From Eutreptiella sp. 'Long Island Sound 2002' (lineage: Eukaryota > Euglenozoa > Euglenophyceae > Eutreptiales > Eutreptiaceae): DNA of 64,000 nucleotides. The notes under the pieces were generated by a model. The model was not told where the DNA came from, ran no database searches, and was given only the letters and a program-made list of their open reading frames with translations. Below are positions 21,901-31,722 of the stretch, piece by piece. Position 1 is the first letter of the stretch. The number at the start of each line of letters is the position of its first letter. The DNA lies in NCBI GenBank assembly GCA_964036045.1, contig OZ038379.1:188927885-188991884 (forward strand), read 5' to 3'. Made by a program: the position numbers and the translations under genes.

Positions 21901-22017
21901 GGCAAGACCAGTGGGGCAGGCACGCGAGGAGTCTCCCTGGATGTTGTTATTGGGGGTAGAACCGGATACTCAGACACCAACAGAGGCGAGAGCAGCGACA
22001 ACAGAAGCAAGGTCCAT
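18982..22017 (-). CDS. gag: Element C gag, starting inside the 5' LTR; one stop in the leader
   Basis: The frame starts at an ATG (22015-22017) within the 5' LTR, crosses the LTR end and the PBS, and runs to the UAG at 18982-18984. The homologous E frame is open over the same region. In C a UGA at 21970-21972 breaks the LTR-encoded leader; no ATG follows soon in frame. Features: a Cys-rich N-terminal patch (LPWCC, CASPNCPRR), a second Cys cluster (CPTACSG...CPADCSCR) followed by a short helical stretch, a capsid-like helical domain (PKYNGNPRRWPQFQREF; RLPEDHYHQMLKNF), a finger-like C-SIC-...-TH-...-H motif (near 19610) and a Gly/Asn/Pro-rich tail with RG repeats, likely nucleic-acid binding. 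Confidence 0.88.
21842..21853 (-). promoter_or_regulatory. Element C primer-binding site (initiator tRNA-Met)
   Basis: Immediately after the 5' LTR the minus strand reads TGGTAGCAGAGG, complementary to the last 12 bases of the common eukaryotic initiator tRNA-Met. It starts minus-strand DNA synthesis and also lies within the gag frame. Confidence 0.88.
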
Positions 22018-22385
22018 GCTGATTGTTATCCGGCAGAAAATCCCAGTCTATGAAGAAAATTGAGGGGAATTATTCTAAATACATCTGAGTGTCCAAAACT
22101 GTCTGAAAAGATTTAAATAATCCATTTATGTAAAAAGGTTTGGCCGATCTGGCCCGCGAGCGCGCGTCAGCGGCAAATGGCGATTCCAGCTAAAATAGCG
22201 GAACGCGGCGGATTTACGGGAAATGGACCGCGGAATAAAATCCGGCATATCAGAAATATATAGGAAATATCCTGTGACTGAGCTGCGAGGCGGCAATTCC
22301 GCCGAAGCAAAGAAAATGACCAAAATGTAGCCAATCTGGGCAGAATGTCTGAAAATCTGAGCAGATGGGGCTAGCCGCACTTACA
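21854..22385 (-). repeat. Element C 5' LTR (532 bp)
   Basis: Pairs with 10390-10921. Contains the gag start codon (22015-22017) and about 54 codons of leader, with a UGA at 21970-21972 that is CGA in the 3' LTR. Followed on the minus strand by the PBS. Confidence 0.97.
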
Positions 22386-22706
22386 CTCATCCTCCTGCAG
22401 AAAGCCTTTCCTCACCAGATTGACCTCTGAACCATTGTCAATCAGACATCTGGCAAGTTTAACCTTACCATCCGTCGATCTGACCTGGATTCAGCAGACA
22501 AACTGGCGCTGCTTGCCTCGCCGGACAGCGCTGAGGACCCAGGCAGGGTAAAGGAGGCCGGAGGAGCGCGCCAGCCGTTCCCAGCAGCGTCCATCCACCG
22601 CCCCAACTACCCTGATGGGTTTTGTCTCCTGCCACTCAACCCCAGTGTTGGGATTTGGGTCAAGTTGGCTTCCCTATTGCCATTCTTCTTCTTCGTTCGG
22701 CTGTAC
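22386..22706 (-). CDS. Element B gag end, UAG junction and protease segment
   Basis: Small island of element B between C (left) and D (right). On the minus strand it gives the acidic last codons of gag (EEEEWQ), a UAG at 22674-22676, then GGA AGC and an open pol frame leading to the protease: SEVN follows Asp-Asn-Gly, like the protease of C and E. An in-frame UGA just before the protease β-strand (in the place where C has Thr after QFV) is a second nonsense codon. Both ends of the island are defined by TSDs (GTAC with D, CTCAT with C), and the frame continues correctly across each insertion. Confidence 0.82.
22662..22676 (-). promoter_or_regulatory. Element B gag/pol readthrough site (UAG GGA AGC)
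   Basis: TGG CAA UAG GGA AGC CAA, with pol open in the same frame. The six bases after the UAG match the GGR-RGC pattern of A, C and E although the surrounding protein sequence is quite different. No convincing pseudoknot drawn. Confidence 0.5.
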
Positions 22707-22748
22707 TGAAGCGGTACCCAGAACCCCATGGCTAGGTTAGGGCATACA

Positions 22749-22823
22749 ACCGGTCTCCGGTCCACTAACCCCATGTACGGAAGGGAAGACCGGTCTCCGG
22801 TCCACTAACCCCATGTACGGAAG
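22749..22823 (+). repeat. 38-bp tandem duplication near the start of the D LTR
   Basis: Two copies of a unit beginning ACCGGTCTCCGGTCCACTAA and ending TGTACGGAAGG, 38 bp apart. The same duplication is in the 3' LTR at about 36351-36425. It lies in the presumed U3 region; whether it is a regulatory repeat is unknown. Confidence 0.85.
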
Positions 22824-25694
22824 GCGCCTGTTGACGCCCGGTGCGAGCCCGGCGGGAGCGTGTTCCGTGCCGTAAAGCCCCGCATCGGCAATCGATGCAC
22901 CGCCAGCGGAGATTTGTGTATCAGAATATCGGGAATCAACAGGGTTTTATTTTCATATTGTTTCCGTCAATTTTTACGCTTCCGTTCTGATATTCACTGT
23001 TTTGACTGCTGGCGGTTGGATCGCGACTTTACCGTAACCGCCAGTTTAACTGTTTATAATGGAAATTTTAACGCTATCCGTGACGAAGGCTCTAAAGTCT
23101 TCAGGAATTGCGTTGATGCATCCGCAATTTTCACATTCTACACTCGCAACCTTAATCCGAATTTTTCAGGATGTCGAAATCGGATTTTCGACTTCGACAT
23201 CCCCGCACTTGATTTGACCTCTTTCGAGTGGACCTACGTGCTTCCCTATGCACGAATCAACTTTCCTTTTATCCTGCCCTCCATTTGTCTTAGAGATATG
23301 GGCAAAACAAAGTTGATTCGTGAGGCCACTTGTGAAGGTCATATCTCGTGTTGCTTGCGAGGAATGACAATAAGGAAAGGTGGGATGTATTCACAAAACT
23401 CCCGACGTAATTTAGCAAGCATTATATGCCTTGCGTCTCCACACGTGCGCGCTAGTGTAATGGATCATGGTCAAGAGGGTAGAGTTTGCGTTGTAACTCT
23501 ATGGCCATGATATTGCGTGCGTTAAGATAACTTTCGAGTGTAGCGCGCAAGTGTTGGTGTTGCATAGGAACTCTCCTTGAGTTCCTATGAGCGATTGACA
23601 CAAAGTTATGCCCTTGGAGGGGCATGACATATCGTGGGGGGAGCTACCTTTTTGGGCAATATGGAGTATGTGCCTTGTGTTGTGTTGCGTGCCCATTTGG
23701 CGGGTCCATCGCTCCAAGCCAAACCCGCCAATGGACCTCATATTGTGCAAGCCCCTTCTCCATACTCCCTAGCATCAATTGCAAGCCTAACCTTTGTGAA
23801 GGGAAGCTTGTGTGGCGATCCCGAAGCGATGCGTTGGGAGCAAGGTGTGTGTTTTGCAATTTTCAATAATTTCATGTGCCCACTTCGGAAGTAGCGCTCG
23901 TGACCTTTCAAAACGCCCCAAGTGGAGCACATATGCGGAATCGAAGGTCAATGGTGTCAAGTCATTGTGTTTAGAAGGATTAGTTGATTGCACGATCCAA
24001 GCCGAAGATATTATAATATAAATGTGCGCCTTTCAAGGCACTTTTATGAGTCTTTGTGCCAATTTTGCCGTTTTTGGCTCGTCAAGATGTCAAGTGGCGA
24101 CCGTGTATCTCAACGTTGCGCTCAATTGACATCATGACCCAAGTATGTTGTGAGGGTACATACTTCGGTGCCCAACATATCTTGGACCCGGCGAATAACT
24201 CCTCTTGAGATTGGCATACCGTGGCCGCCATGTTGGCGATTTGGGACTATCCCAAATCATGGGCTCACTTGGCGACCCTGCCATTCCCAAAACCGGAGGA
24301 GTTGGGCGACGCCCAAAAGATATGTTGGACACATAGGACTTGATACCAATCCTATGGCACACTCCGGTCCAAGTCGGGCATGTGCCTCATTTGCCCCAAC
24401 CATGAGTGTGCGCATTTTTGGCCATTTTGAGCAATTTTCCACTTTTGCTGCCCGCCGTGCACTATGTTGAGCCCACCCGTGCACGCCGGACGCATGGACC
24501 AATGGACCATATATGACATGGGTGTTATGTATATTGGTCCCCATGGTTCACACACCACGTGGGCGAAGCGGAGCATCCTTCGTTAAGGCGCTAGCCCAAA
24601 GTGAGTGTGGACAATTTTGCCATTTTTGCATTTGTGGACCTAATTGGGATCGTCACCCCGCCGAGTGGCATGGAGATCTTTGAGAGCCAAATGCATGGGA
24701 GTCTCTGTCGAACTCCCGTTGGATCGCGTATGGAATGGCGGATCCGATCTCCAAGCCGGCGTGGAGATATACTATTGGGAACACCCCGAATTTTGGCTCA
24801 TTTCGAGCAGCCAAAATGACCCCATTTGGGACTCCAATTTCCCCCTTCCGTGTGGTCAATTGGCGGCCCCATTTCTCTATGCCCACAGGGAGCCCGGACC
24901 TAAATCCAAGTTGTACACTCAGATATAAGTCCTAGGTCCTGCCTCCTATCCTGTGAGCCATTGGCCTTGCCCTGGCCGGGCGAGCCACGCGTGGGAATGA
25001 TGCCAATTTTGGTGATTTTGGCATCATGACCCCACTTGACGAATCCGTGTTGCCCTGATGCCAGGACCTCAGAGGGAACCAGGTTGGGAGAGGGCTCCAG
25101 GGAGTTCGTACTCGAAGGACATTGGGTCAGTTGCCTCGTCCCTACCTCTGGCGGGTCTGTAAGAGGGGTCAATTTTGGGGATTTTGGATCTAATATCAGT
25201 TTGGGCTGAAACAGCCCATTTTCAGCTACCAACTCCTGAGGGATAATGACGGGGCCATATCCCTGGCTCAGAGGGGAGTTGGGACCTGCCGTTGAGGGAG
25301 CATAGGGAGCCACCGTCGGTTGGCCATGGAGCCCCTCGGTTCCCAGGAACTCGCCTGTGGCTGGGCGGGACAGCCCCCCTATTGGCAGGGTTTCAGGGTC
25401 CTGACTGAGCAGGGCATGGGTTGTGTTTGAGCCCCCGCCCCCACCAGCCACTGAGAGGGTCGGACCTGGGAATGGGATACGAGTTAGGACTGAGTGTCTA
25501 TTGTCCTGTGATGCCCTTACCCCAGTCCAGTCTTAACCCCATGTGTACATATCCTGATGTGTTGTTGTACATACTTTGTTCCCTCTTTGCAGAGTGGCAA
25601 GGATTCTGAAACGCTTTGTCACATGACACGAGCGTATTGATGCCCTTGTGAGCGTAGTGCTTTGCCTGCCTGCTCACCTGTGCGTGTCACGGCA

Positions 25695-25725
25695 GCGTCC
25701 CGTGGCCCGCCCCCCACGGGAACGC
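25695..25725 (+). promoter_or_regulatory. Terminal hairpin of the D LTR
   Basis: GCGTCCCGTGG pairs with CCACGGGAACGC (one bulge), ending 4 bases before the LTR tip. Also at 541-572 and 39284-39314. Might be part of the U5 structure that positions reverse transcription; function not known. Confidence 0.6.
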
Positions 25726-25729
25726 GTCA

Positions 25730-26092
25730 AAAGCGTGTCACCGCCGCGGGGTTACCCAGCCCTCGCGTGCCACTCGGGGCCACCAACCCCGAGCAGCGCG
25801 GCGCAGCAGCTCGCAGCTCGCAGCTCGCAGCGCAGCGCAGCACCTCGCAGCGCAGCGCAGCGGCTCGCAGCGCCGCCCAGCGACGGCGCCGAGTTCGTCA
25901 CGGAGCCCGCAGCGCCGTCCAGAGCATCGCCCTGACCGCGCCGCGACCGTGAAGGAGGTTCACAGACCAGACCCATCGGCCGGCCAGCAAGGCCGCGTCA
26001 ACCACCTCCACAACCACCGGCTGACCAGCACCAGCCGCACTTCCAATCCAGTGCTGCAGCACCCGCATCAACAACCACCACCAGTTCGTTGA
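25730..26092 (+). other. Element D 5' leader with GCAGC-rich repeat
   Basis: Leader between LTR and gag. Positions 25794-25880 are a run of CTCGCAG/CGCAG units. No TGG-initial primer-binding site is visible at the LTR edge; the first bases repeat a GCGTGTCACCGC segment that also lies inside the LTR end (near 25682-25693). The next open frame begins right after a TGA without an ATG. Confidence 0.65.
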
Positions 26093-29000
26093 GTGGAGCG
26101 AGTGAACACCAAGGAGCTCAAGACCAAGTACGCCCTCCGCTGCCATGGTAAACTGGTAAGACGCGGGCAGGACGTGGCCGCGGCCCCACCCAATGCGGCA
26201 CGCCTGCTGCGTGGGTTGGTTTGGGACCAGCACTACCGCCACAGCCACCCCCAGTGCGAAGGCGGCATGCCCGGGAGCTTCGAGCTCCGCGAGGACATGG
26301 GGGAGGACCGCCTGTGGGCAGTGGAGGAGTGGCTGCGGACGGAAGGGTACGAGTACCGCTTCCGCCGCAAGCGCTGGAGGACCTGGACCCGGCCGGACAG
26401 GCCCGGCGAAGGGCTGCGCCCCGACGGGATTGAGGAGGACGAGGACTCCAACGAGTACCCGTCGGGCGCCTCGATCAATGTCTCCATGTGGGACATGATC
26501 GAAAAGAACTTCCCGGAAACGGAGGCGAGCGCAGGCTGCAGGGCAGCAGCAGCGCCTCTCCGGGGAAGGAGAAGCGGTCCGCCGGGGACAGGAAGCGGGA
26601 CCGGAAGTGGCGGGAGTACCAGGAGTCCCTGGCCGCCGAAGCCGCCCAAGGCGCCAAGGGCGGAACCCCAGCCCCCAGTCCCCAACGGGCCAATGGTGGT
26701 CATCACCCCGGCCACGCCACCCTCGGCGACTTCATCCAAGTCGCCAGGCAGACCAAGGCCAAGCCCCGTCCGCTGCTCCTGAGGCCCCAGCAGGCCCCAG
26801 CAGGCCCCAGCAGCGACGTGGAGTCGGCCCACCGCGGGAGGATGCCGGCCGACCAGGCCAGCTCCAGCAGCAGCGTCGCTCCCGGCAGGGACGTGGCGCG
26901 CGCCTGTGAGCGCGCCTGTGGGGTGCCCTGCAACCTTCGGGTTGCCCGGCAACGGGCCAGGCAGCACAGCGCTGCCGTGGAGGGCGCCGTCGGCATCGCC
27001 CAGGAGGAGGCTGCAGAGTGGGCGCATGGCATGGCCATCCACGCCCAGACCGTGGCGGCCATTGCGGCCGGACTCACGGCCGTAGCCGCCCATGGGGCAG
27101 CGACTGCCCAGGTCAACGGTGAGTTGGCGGCAGCCGACGAGGAAGCCCGCCTGACGCAGGAGGCCATTGCCTGCAGGGAGGCCGAGGTGAGGGCGCTGGA
27201 AGAGGCGCTTGCCCAAGAGAGGGCAAAGAAGGAGGCGGAGGAAAGGGCCCACGCCGAAGCGACGGCCAAGGCCCAGACAAATGCCGCCAAGAAGGACGCC
27301 ATCCAGGCCGCGTGACGGAAGGTCGCTGAGGAGAAGGCAAAGACGGAGGCGGAGCTGGCGGCGTTGGAAGCGCAGAAGGCGCGGCTGCAGCAGGCCTGGG
27401 AAGCCTAGGCGGCTCGTGCTCGGGAGGAAGCCGAAGTGCGGGCTGCTGCAGCCACCGCCGCCGCAATGGAGGAGGCAGAGGCCAAACTCCGCCGCGAGAC
27501 TCCCCCAGGAGGATCACGAGTGGAGACCCTTCGAAAACTTTTCGAAGGGGACGCCTCCTCCAAGATGACGCTGGACGAGGCCGACACGGGCAGCAGTGGG
27601 AGCAGTGGCCCCACCGCCCATCGACGGAGGAAGGGCAAGGGGAAGACCCCCGAGAGGCCGCGGAGGCCAGCGGGTGGACACCCCCACGACAGTGACCCCT
27701 TCTTCACCGCCAGTGACGGGGATGAACGAGGCCGCCGACATCGCCAAGTGGTGGCTTGGACGGGCGGAGGAGGCGGAGACGTCCCCATGGAACCGGAAGG
27801 TGAGGATGAGGACCTCCCTCCTCCCTACCGGAGCTCGGAGTCTTCCGAGACCGAGACGCCCAGGTGGGGCGACATGGACGAGGATGACGACATGGACTTC
27901 GGCATCACGAAGAAGCGCCCATCCTCGAACCCACCGAGGCGACCCGGCGGAGACCCACCGGGACCCCCTGGCGGAGGACCATCAGGACCCCCTGGAGGAC
28001 GCCCACCAAGTGGACCCCCTGGAGGCGGACCACCGGGCGGGGGAGGACCCCCTGGACCGGGCGGACCCGGCGGAGGCCCTCCTGGAGGACCCCCTGGGGA
28101 CCCCGACGACCTACCAGGGAACGGCGACCCGGATACCACCTGGCGGTGGATTGTCTACCTCCGCAGGAGGGTCTTTTCCCTCGAGTGCGAGGTAGACACG
28201 GGCAAGGGCGAGATGGCTCGCATCTCCAAGGTCGCCGCGCGCGCGCAGAAAGAGCTGGACATCGCCAGGGCCGAGACCAGGCAGCTGAACACGGTCATCA
28301 GCGGCCTGCAGCAGAGGCTGGACGCGCTGGAAGCCCGTGGGAGCGTCGGCAGCGACCACCGACCCCTGGAGTCTGGCTCGTTGGACGACGGCTGGGGACC
28401 CGGACCAGGTCCAGGCAGACCCCACGCCCCCGGCGGAGCCCCCAGGAGTCGCCCCAGCGCCAGTGCCCCCTCTCTCACTGCCCCCTCTCACCACAGCGCG
28501 GGCCGCCGCAACGAGCGCGTGCCGCCCGGCAGTGGCAGTGAGGATTGGCGTGATGAGTGGCTCAGCGCGGAGTACCGCAACCGCCGTGCTCCACCGCGGA
28601 CACCGGTACGCCCCCGGCGCCCCGCACCAGCCCCGGAGCCAATCCCGATGGCTGGTGGACGTTATGGTGGACTCAGGGATGAGGTCCCCAGAGGAGACGT
28701 GGAGTGAGATGTCGGCGAAGGTGAGGACCTGGACCTGGACCTGGAGGAGTTCGACATCAGCCCGCCGCGTGGTGTACGGCGGGAGGCCGCTGAACGCAGC
28801 CGCCGGCGCCGTGATGAGGATGCGTACATGGAAGGAGTACGGCGTGAACATCTAGGTTCAGCGTACATGGAGGAACCGCGGCGTAGCCACAGGGATTCCA
28901 TGGGGGAGATGGACGTGGCGGCCGTGGGAGTCCGTGGGCGAGGCCGATGGGAACCTCGGTCGACCTCGCGGCCGGCGTTCATGGTCTCTAAGGCCGCGGA

Positions 29001-30462
29001 TGCCGCCGTGTGGGAAGACTTGAAGGACATCAAGCCCCCCATGTACGATGGCAACCCCCTCAACCTCGACCGCTTCTTGGAGAAGCTGGACGATTGGGGG
29101 CTGACCGTCACTGAAGACCTGCCTCCCGCGGATGCGGAGAGATATGTCTTCAGACGGTTCAGGTACCGCCTGCCGGAAGTGCTCGGAGAGCTATACTTCG
29201 TGGCGACCAAGGAGGGGAGAATCAAGACCCTCAAGGAAGCCAAGAAGTGGCTCAACGAGCAGGAGCGGGTGGACGCTCCGCAGGTGGCGGCCAAGCGCTG
29301 GAAGTCCATCAAGCTTGAGCATGATGGACGGGAGATCCGCCTACGGGACTGGCGTGACTTCCGAGGGAAATACACCCTCTTCCGCCGCAACTTGGAGGAT
29401 TGGAACGAGGGTGACGAGCAGGCTCGCCTGCTCTCCATGCTGCCGGAAGCATGGATCAAGAGGGTCACCAAGCAGGAATCCAAGAGGGCCAAGTCCAACC
29501 ACAGGGTCAAGATGATGCTCCCCAAAGAGTATCATACGAACGTGGTGGCTTGGACGAGGAAGAACGTGGCCCGGGATGTCAAACGGCACTCCCTGCGGAA
29601 CGCTCTCCTCATCACCGTCTCGGGCGATCGCGGAAAGCCCGCGATGTGGCGCCTTGACGAGTGTGAGTTGAGCGGCCAGACCATCCGTCTGCAGCCCATC
29701 CCGGCGCGGATGAGCTGCGACGAGATCCTGGAGTGGGTTGGCGAGGAAGTACTCAAGGAGTACCGAAACTTCCACCACACCCGCGGGTTGAGGCCCGGCG
29801 ACCGCGACGTCAACTACGTTGGCGAGGGACCTGGCGGGGAAGCTGCCATGGACCCAGCGGGAGCCGGCGGCGATGAGACTCTCGTCGACGATGACGACGA
29901 CAATGAGCCCGCCGAAGTGGCCGTTTGTGCCTTCGTGGCCAAAAACCTGAGCGCGGGGAGCAAACCGGGAAACTGGAAGCCCCTGCAGCAGGGTTGGAGG
30001 AAGCAGGAGAAGAGGGACCCTCGGCGCATTGGCGACCCTCCGCTGTCCTTTGGGGAGTTCATACGAGCTCACCCTCAGGGCTGTTTCGTGTGCTATGGGA
30101 TGAAGCGAGGCTTCAACCATGACCACCGAACATGCCCCCTCCACAAGGCCGACACGGAGGCTTACAAGAAGGCGCACGGGTCGAAGAAGCGTGCGCCCGC
30201 GGGTATCCGGGAGGCCAAGGTGGAGGTGGACAGGGACGAGCTCTCCAAGCTGGTGTCGCAGGGGACCCAGTTGGCCAAGGAGATCCAGGAGATCAAGCGG
30301 AACTGGGTCCCCAGGTCGGACAACAAGAACAAGGAGAACAACCAGAACAACCAGAACAAGGACAAGGACAAGAAGCCTACTCGCAGCGAAAGAAGGATGA
30401 AGGGCGTCAACGAGGTTGATGCGGAGGAGAACACCCCTTCTTCCACAACTGAAGCCCCCTAG
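26093..30462 (+). CDS. gag: Element D gag region, disrupted
   Basis: Gag-like coding region. An open frame follows a TGA at 26090-26092 with no ATG; coding character passes from frame 2 to frame 1 near 26520 (frameshift). Frame 1 then carries UGA 27313, UAG 27406 and UGA 28705. In order: basic N-terminal part; Ala/Glu-rich coiled coil (about 26900-27520); acidic stretch; Gly/Pro-rich collagen-like segment (27940-28115); second coiled coil (28160-28330); capsid-like domain (28970-29800; PMYDGNPLNLDRFLEKLDDW); a Cys/His motif CFVCYGMKRGFNHDHRTC (30088-30141), an enlarged knuckle; Lys/Asn-rich tail. Ends at UAG 30460-30462. Whether the upstream part is a separate protein is unclear. Not translatable as one product. 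Confidence 0.7.
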
Positions 30463-30502
30463 CGGAGCCCCTGCAGCCAAGGGCCCGAGCTAGGGCGGTC
30501 GC
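30460..30502 (+). promoter_or_regulatory. Element D gag/pol in-frame UAG
   Basis: Gag ends UAG CGG AGC and the same frame is open into pol. CCCUAGC, which includes the stop, can pair with GCUAGGG about 40 nt downstream. The first base after UAG is C, unlike the G of the other families, so readthrough is less certain. Confidence 0.35.
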
Positions 30503-31722
30503 AGGATGGTGACGTGGGAAGCGCCGAACCATCCCAGTCGGGAGTCGATAAGCACAAGGGGACTGCCGCGGGCGGAAGGCCCGGTCCAGCACCCAGTCGC
30601 GGAGGTGGGGTGAGGGCAAGTGAAGGCACGAACCCTTGCACCCATCCGTCCTTCGCGACCAAGAATGTGTTTGATGTACTACAAGATCTATCCGAGAGTA
30701 TCGGAGGATCACCCGGACCGCAGCTGGATGCTGCAGATGGGCAGCCTGAGCCCATTGTCCACGACCTGCACCAGTCGCTTGTTGAGCTTCTGGAACGGCC
30801 AGAGATCCTGAGTTTGCACGCCGTGCGCCGTGTCGGTCGCGAGCGGCAGTTGCATCTTAAGGTCCGTGCCCTATGCGGGGAGGTGGAAAAGGTTTTCGAC
30901 GTGTTGGTTGACACGGGCGCTCAGGTCAGCTTGGTCAAGGCTGGCCTACTTCCGCCAGAGTGTCTGACGGACAGTCGGAAACCTGTCAGGCTGAAGGTGG
31001 CGAACGGCCAGTACATGGTGGGAGGCACGAAGGAAGCAGCCATTGGGCTGCAGTTCGTGAACTATCGTGAGCTGAGCCGCCCAGACCTCGGCAAGGAAAT
31101 CCTCCTGCACGGTCGCTTCTACGAGGCCGAGATGGACTGGGACATGATCGTTGGGTACGACTTCATGATGGAGACGGACTCCGGCGTCCTCCCGGCCCAG
31201 GCCTCCATGACCCTGTACCAGGACGACCAGCTCTCGTGGCTTTCGTCACCTGAGCACCATGTGGAATGCCAATGGATCCACCCCAAGCGCAATCAGCTCG
31301 AAGTGGCCGCGCTGGACACTGAGCCCACTGGGCCAGCAAACCAGGAGTACGGCGTAATGCCGGAAGTGGCGAACCGAGTGGTCGCGGACCTGGGAGCGTC
31401 GGATCTGGCCCTGGATGCGTTCTCTTCAGGAACCTCCGCCCATCTTCGGGTATGTGAGAAGTACTGGAGCGCCCAGGACTCCGCGTGGAAGAAGCACTGG
31501 GGTCCGCATCAGGGCTTGATGTGGATCCATTGCCCTCGATGGGACATTCCAAGAGCGATAGCGAAGATTCGCAAGGACCGCTCCAAGGCAGTGCTGGTTG
31601 TTCCTATGGGATGCACCGAGGAGGAAAGTACCCGACATTGGGTTGCCTCATTGACCAACATGACCTTGAACAAGGTCGTCCTACCGGCTGGAGAGAGTGT
31701 CTATCAGGACGCTAAGGGATAG
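30463..31722 (+). CDS. pol: Element D pol part 1: retropepsin and degenerate Dam-like domain
   Basis: Frame-1 segment following gag. Low-complexity lead, then an aspartic protease (VLVDTGAQVSLVKAG near 30900-30945; later IVGYDFMM). It is followed by a Dam-like module recognisable from DLALDAFSSG, AIAKIRKDRSKAVLVVPMG and a KVVLPAGESVY strand, but the motif-IV tetrapeptide is replaced by HCPRWD (31525-31545), so methyltransfer is unlikely. The frame stops at UAG 31720-31722; the next part of the module (PPQRWPTEFHYVDGGL) continues one frame over. Confidence 0.82.
   Translation, partial: RSPCSQGPELGRSQDGDVGSAEPSQSGVDKHKGTAAGGRPGPAPSRGGGVRASEGTNPCTHPSFATKNVFDVLQDLSESIGGSPGPQLDAADGQPEPIVHDLHQSLVELLERPEILSLHAVRRVGRERQLHLKVRALCGEVEKVFDVLVDTGAQVSLVKAGLLPPECLTDSRKPVRLKVANGQYMVGGTKEAAIGLQFVNYRELSRPDLGKEILLHGRFYEAEMDWDMIVGYDFMMETDSGVLPAQASMTLYQDDQLSWLSSPEHHVECQWIHPKRNQLEVAALDTEPTGPANQEYGVMPEVANRVVADLGASDLALDAFSSGTSAHLRVCEKYWSAQDSAWKKHWGPHQGLMWIHCPRWDIPRAIAKIRKDRSKAVLVVPMGCTEEESTRHWVASLTNMTLNKVVLPAGESVYQDAKG

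Larger units (their letters stand above)
10390..22385 (-). mobile_element. Element C, complete Ty3/gypsy chromovirus-like retrotransposon
   Basis: Minus-strand element of 11,996 bp with 532-bp LTRs, 5-bp TSD CTCAT (10385-10389 and 22386-22390), PBS, gag, pol and PPT all present. It sits inside the protease of element B; removing it with one TSD copy restores B's frame. LTRs differ at only about two positions by eye, so it is the youngest insertion in the window. It is a sister copy of element E. A hAT-like element of 1.2 kb lies in its 3' untranslated region. Defects: a UGA in the LTR-encoded gag leader and a Pro-to-Arg change in the RT NAP motif (KNARSF). Confidence 0.96.
22707..25729 (+). 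repeat. Element D 5' LTR (3,023 bp)
   Basis: TGAAGCGG...GCGTCA; matches 36309-39318 with roughly 2% substitutions in the part compared by eye plus small indels, including ~13 bp near 23175 missing from the 3' copy. Contains a 38-bp tandem duplication (22749-22823) and a hairpin at its 3' tip (25695-25725). Very long for a Ty3/gypsy LTR. Confidence 0.94.

Noticed and set aside
24900-25520. Antisense open frame of about 180-200 codons within the D LTR, open in all three LTR copies
   Set aside because: Most differences between the copies change the amino acid, so there is no sign of protein-level constraint, and it has no ATG at its apparent start. Chance openness in GC-rich sequence is enough.
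25794-25880. Satellite or CRISPR-like array
   Set aside because: Short irregular CGCAG units only, without spacers of uniform length; a simple repeat in a leader.
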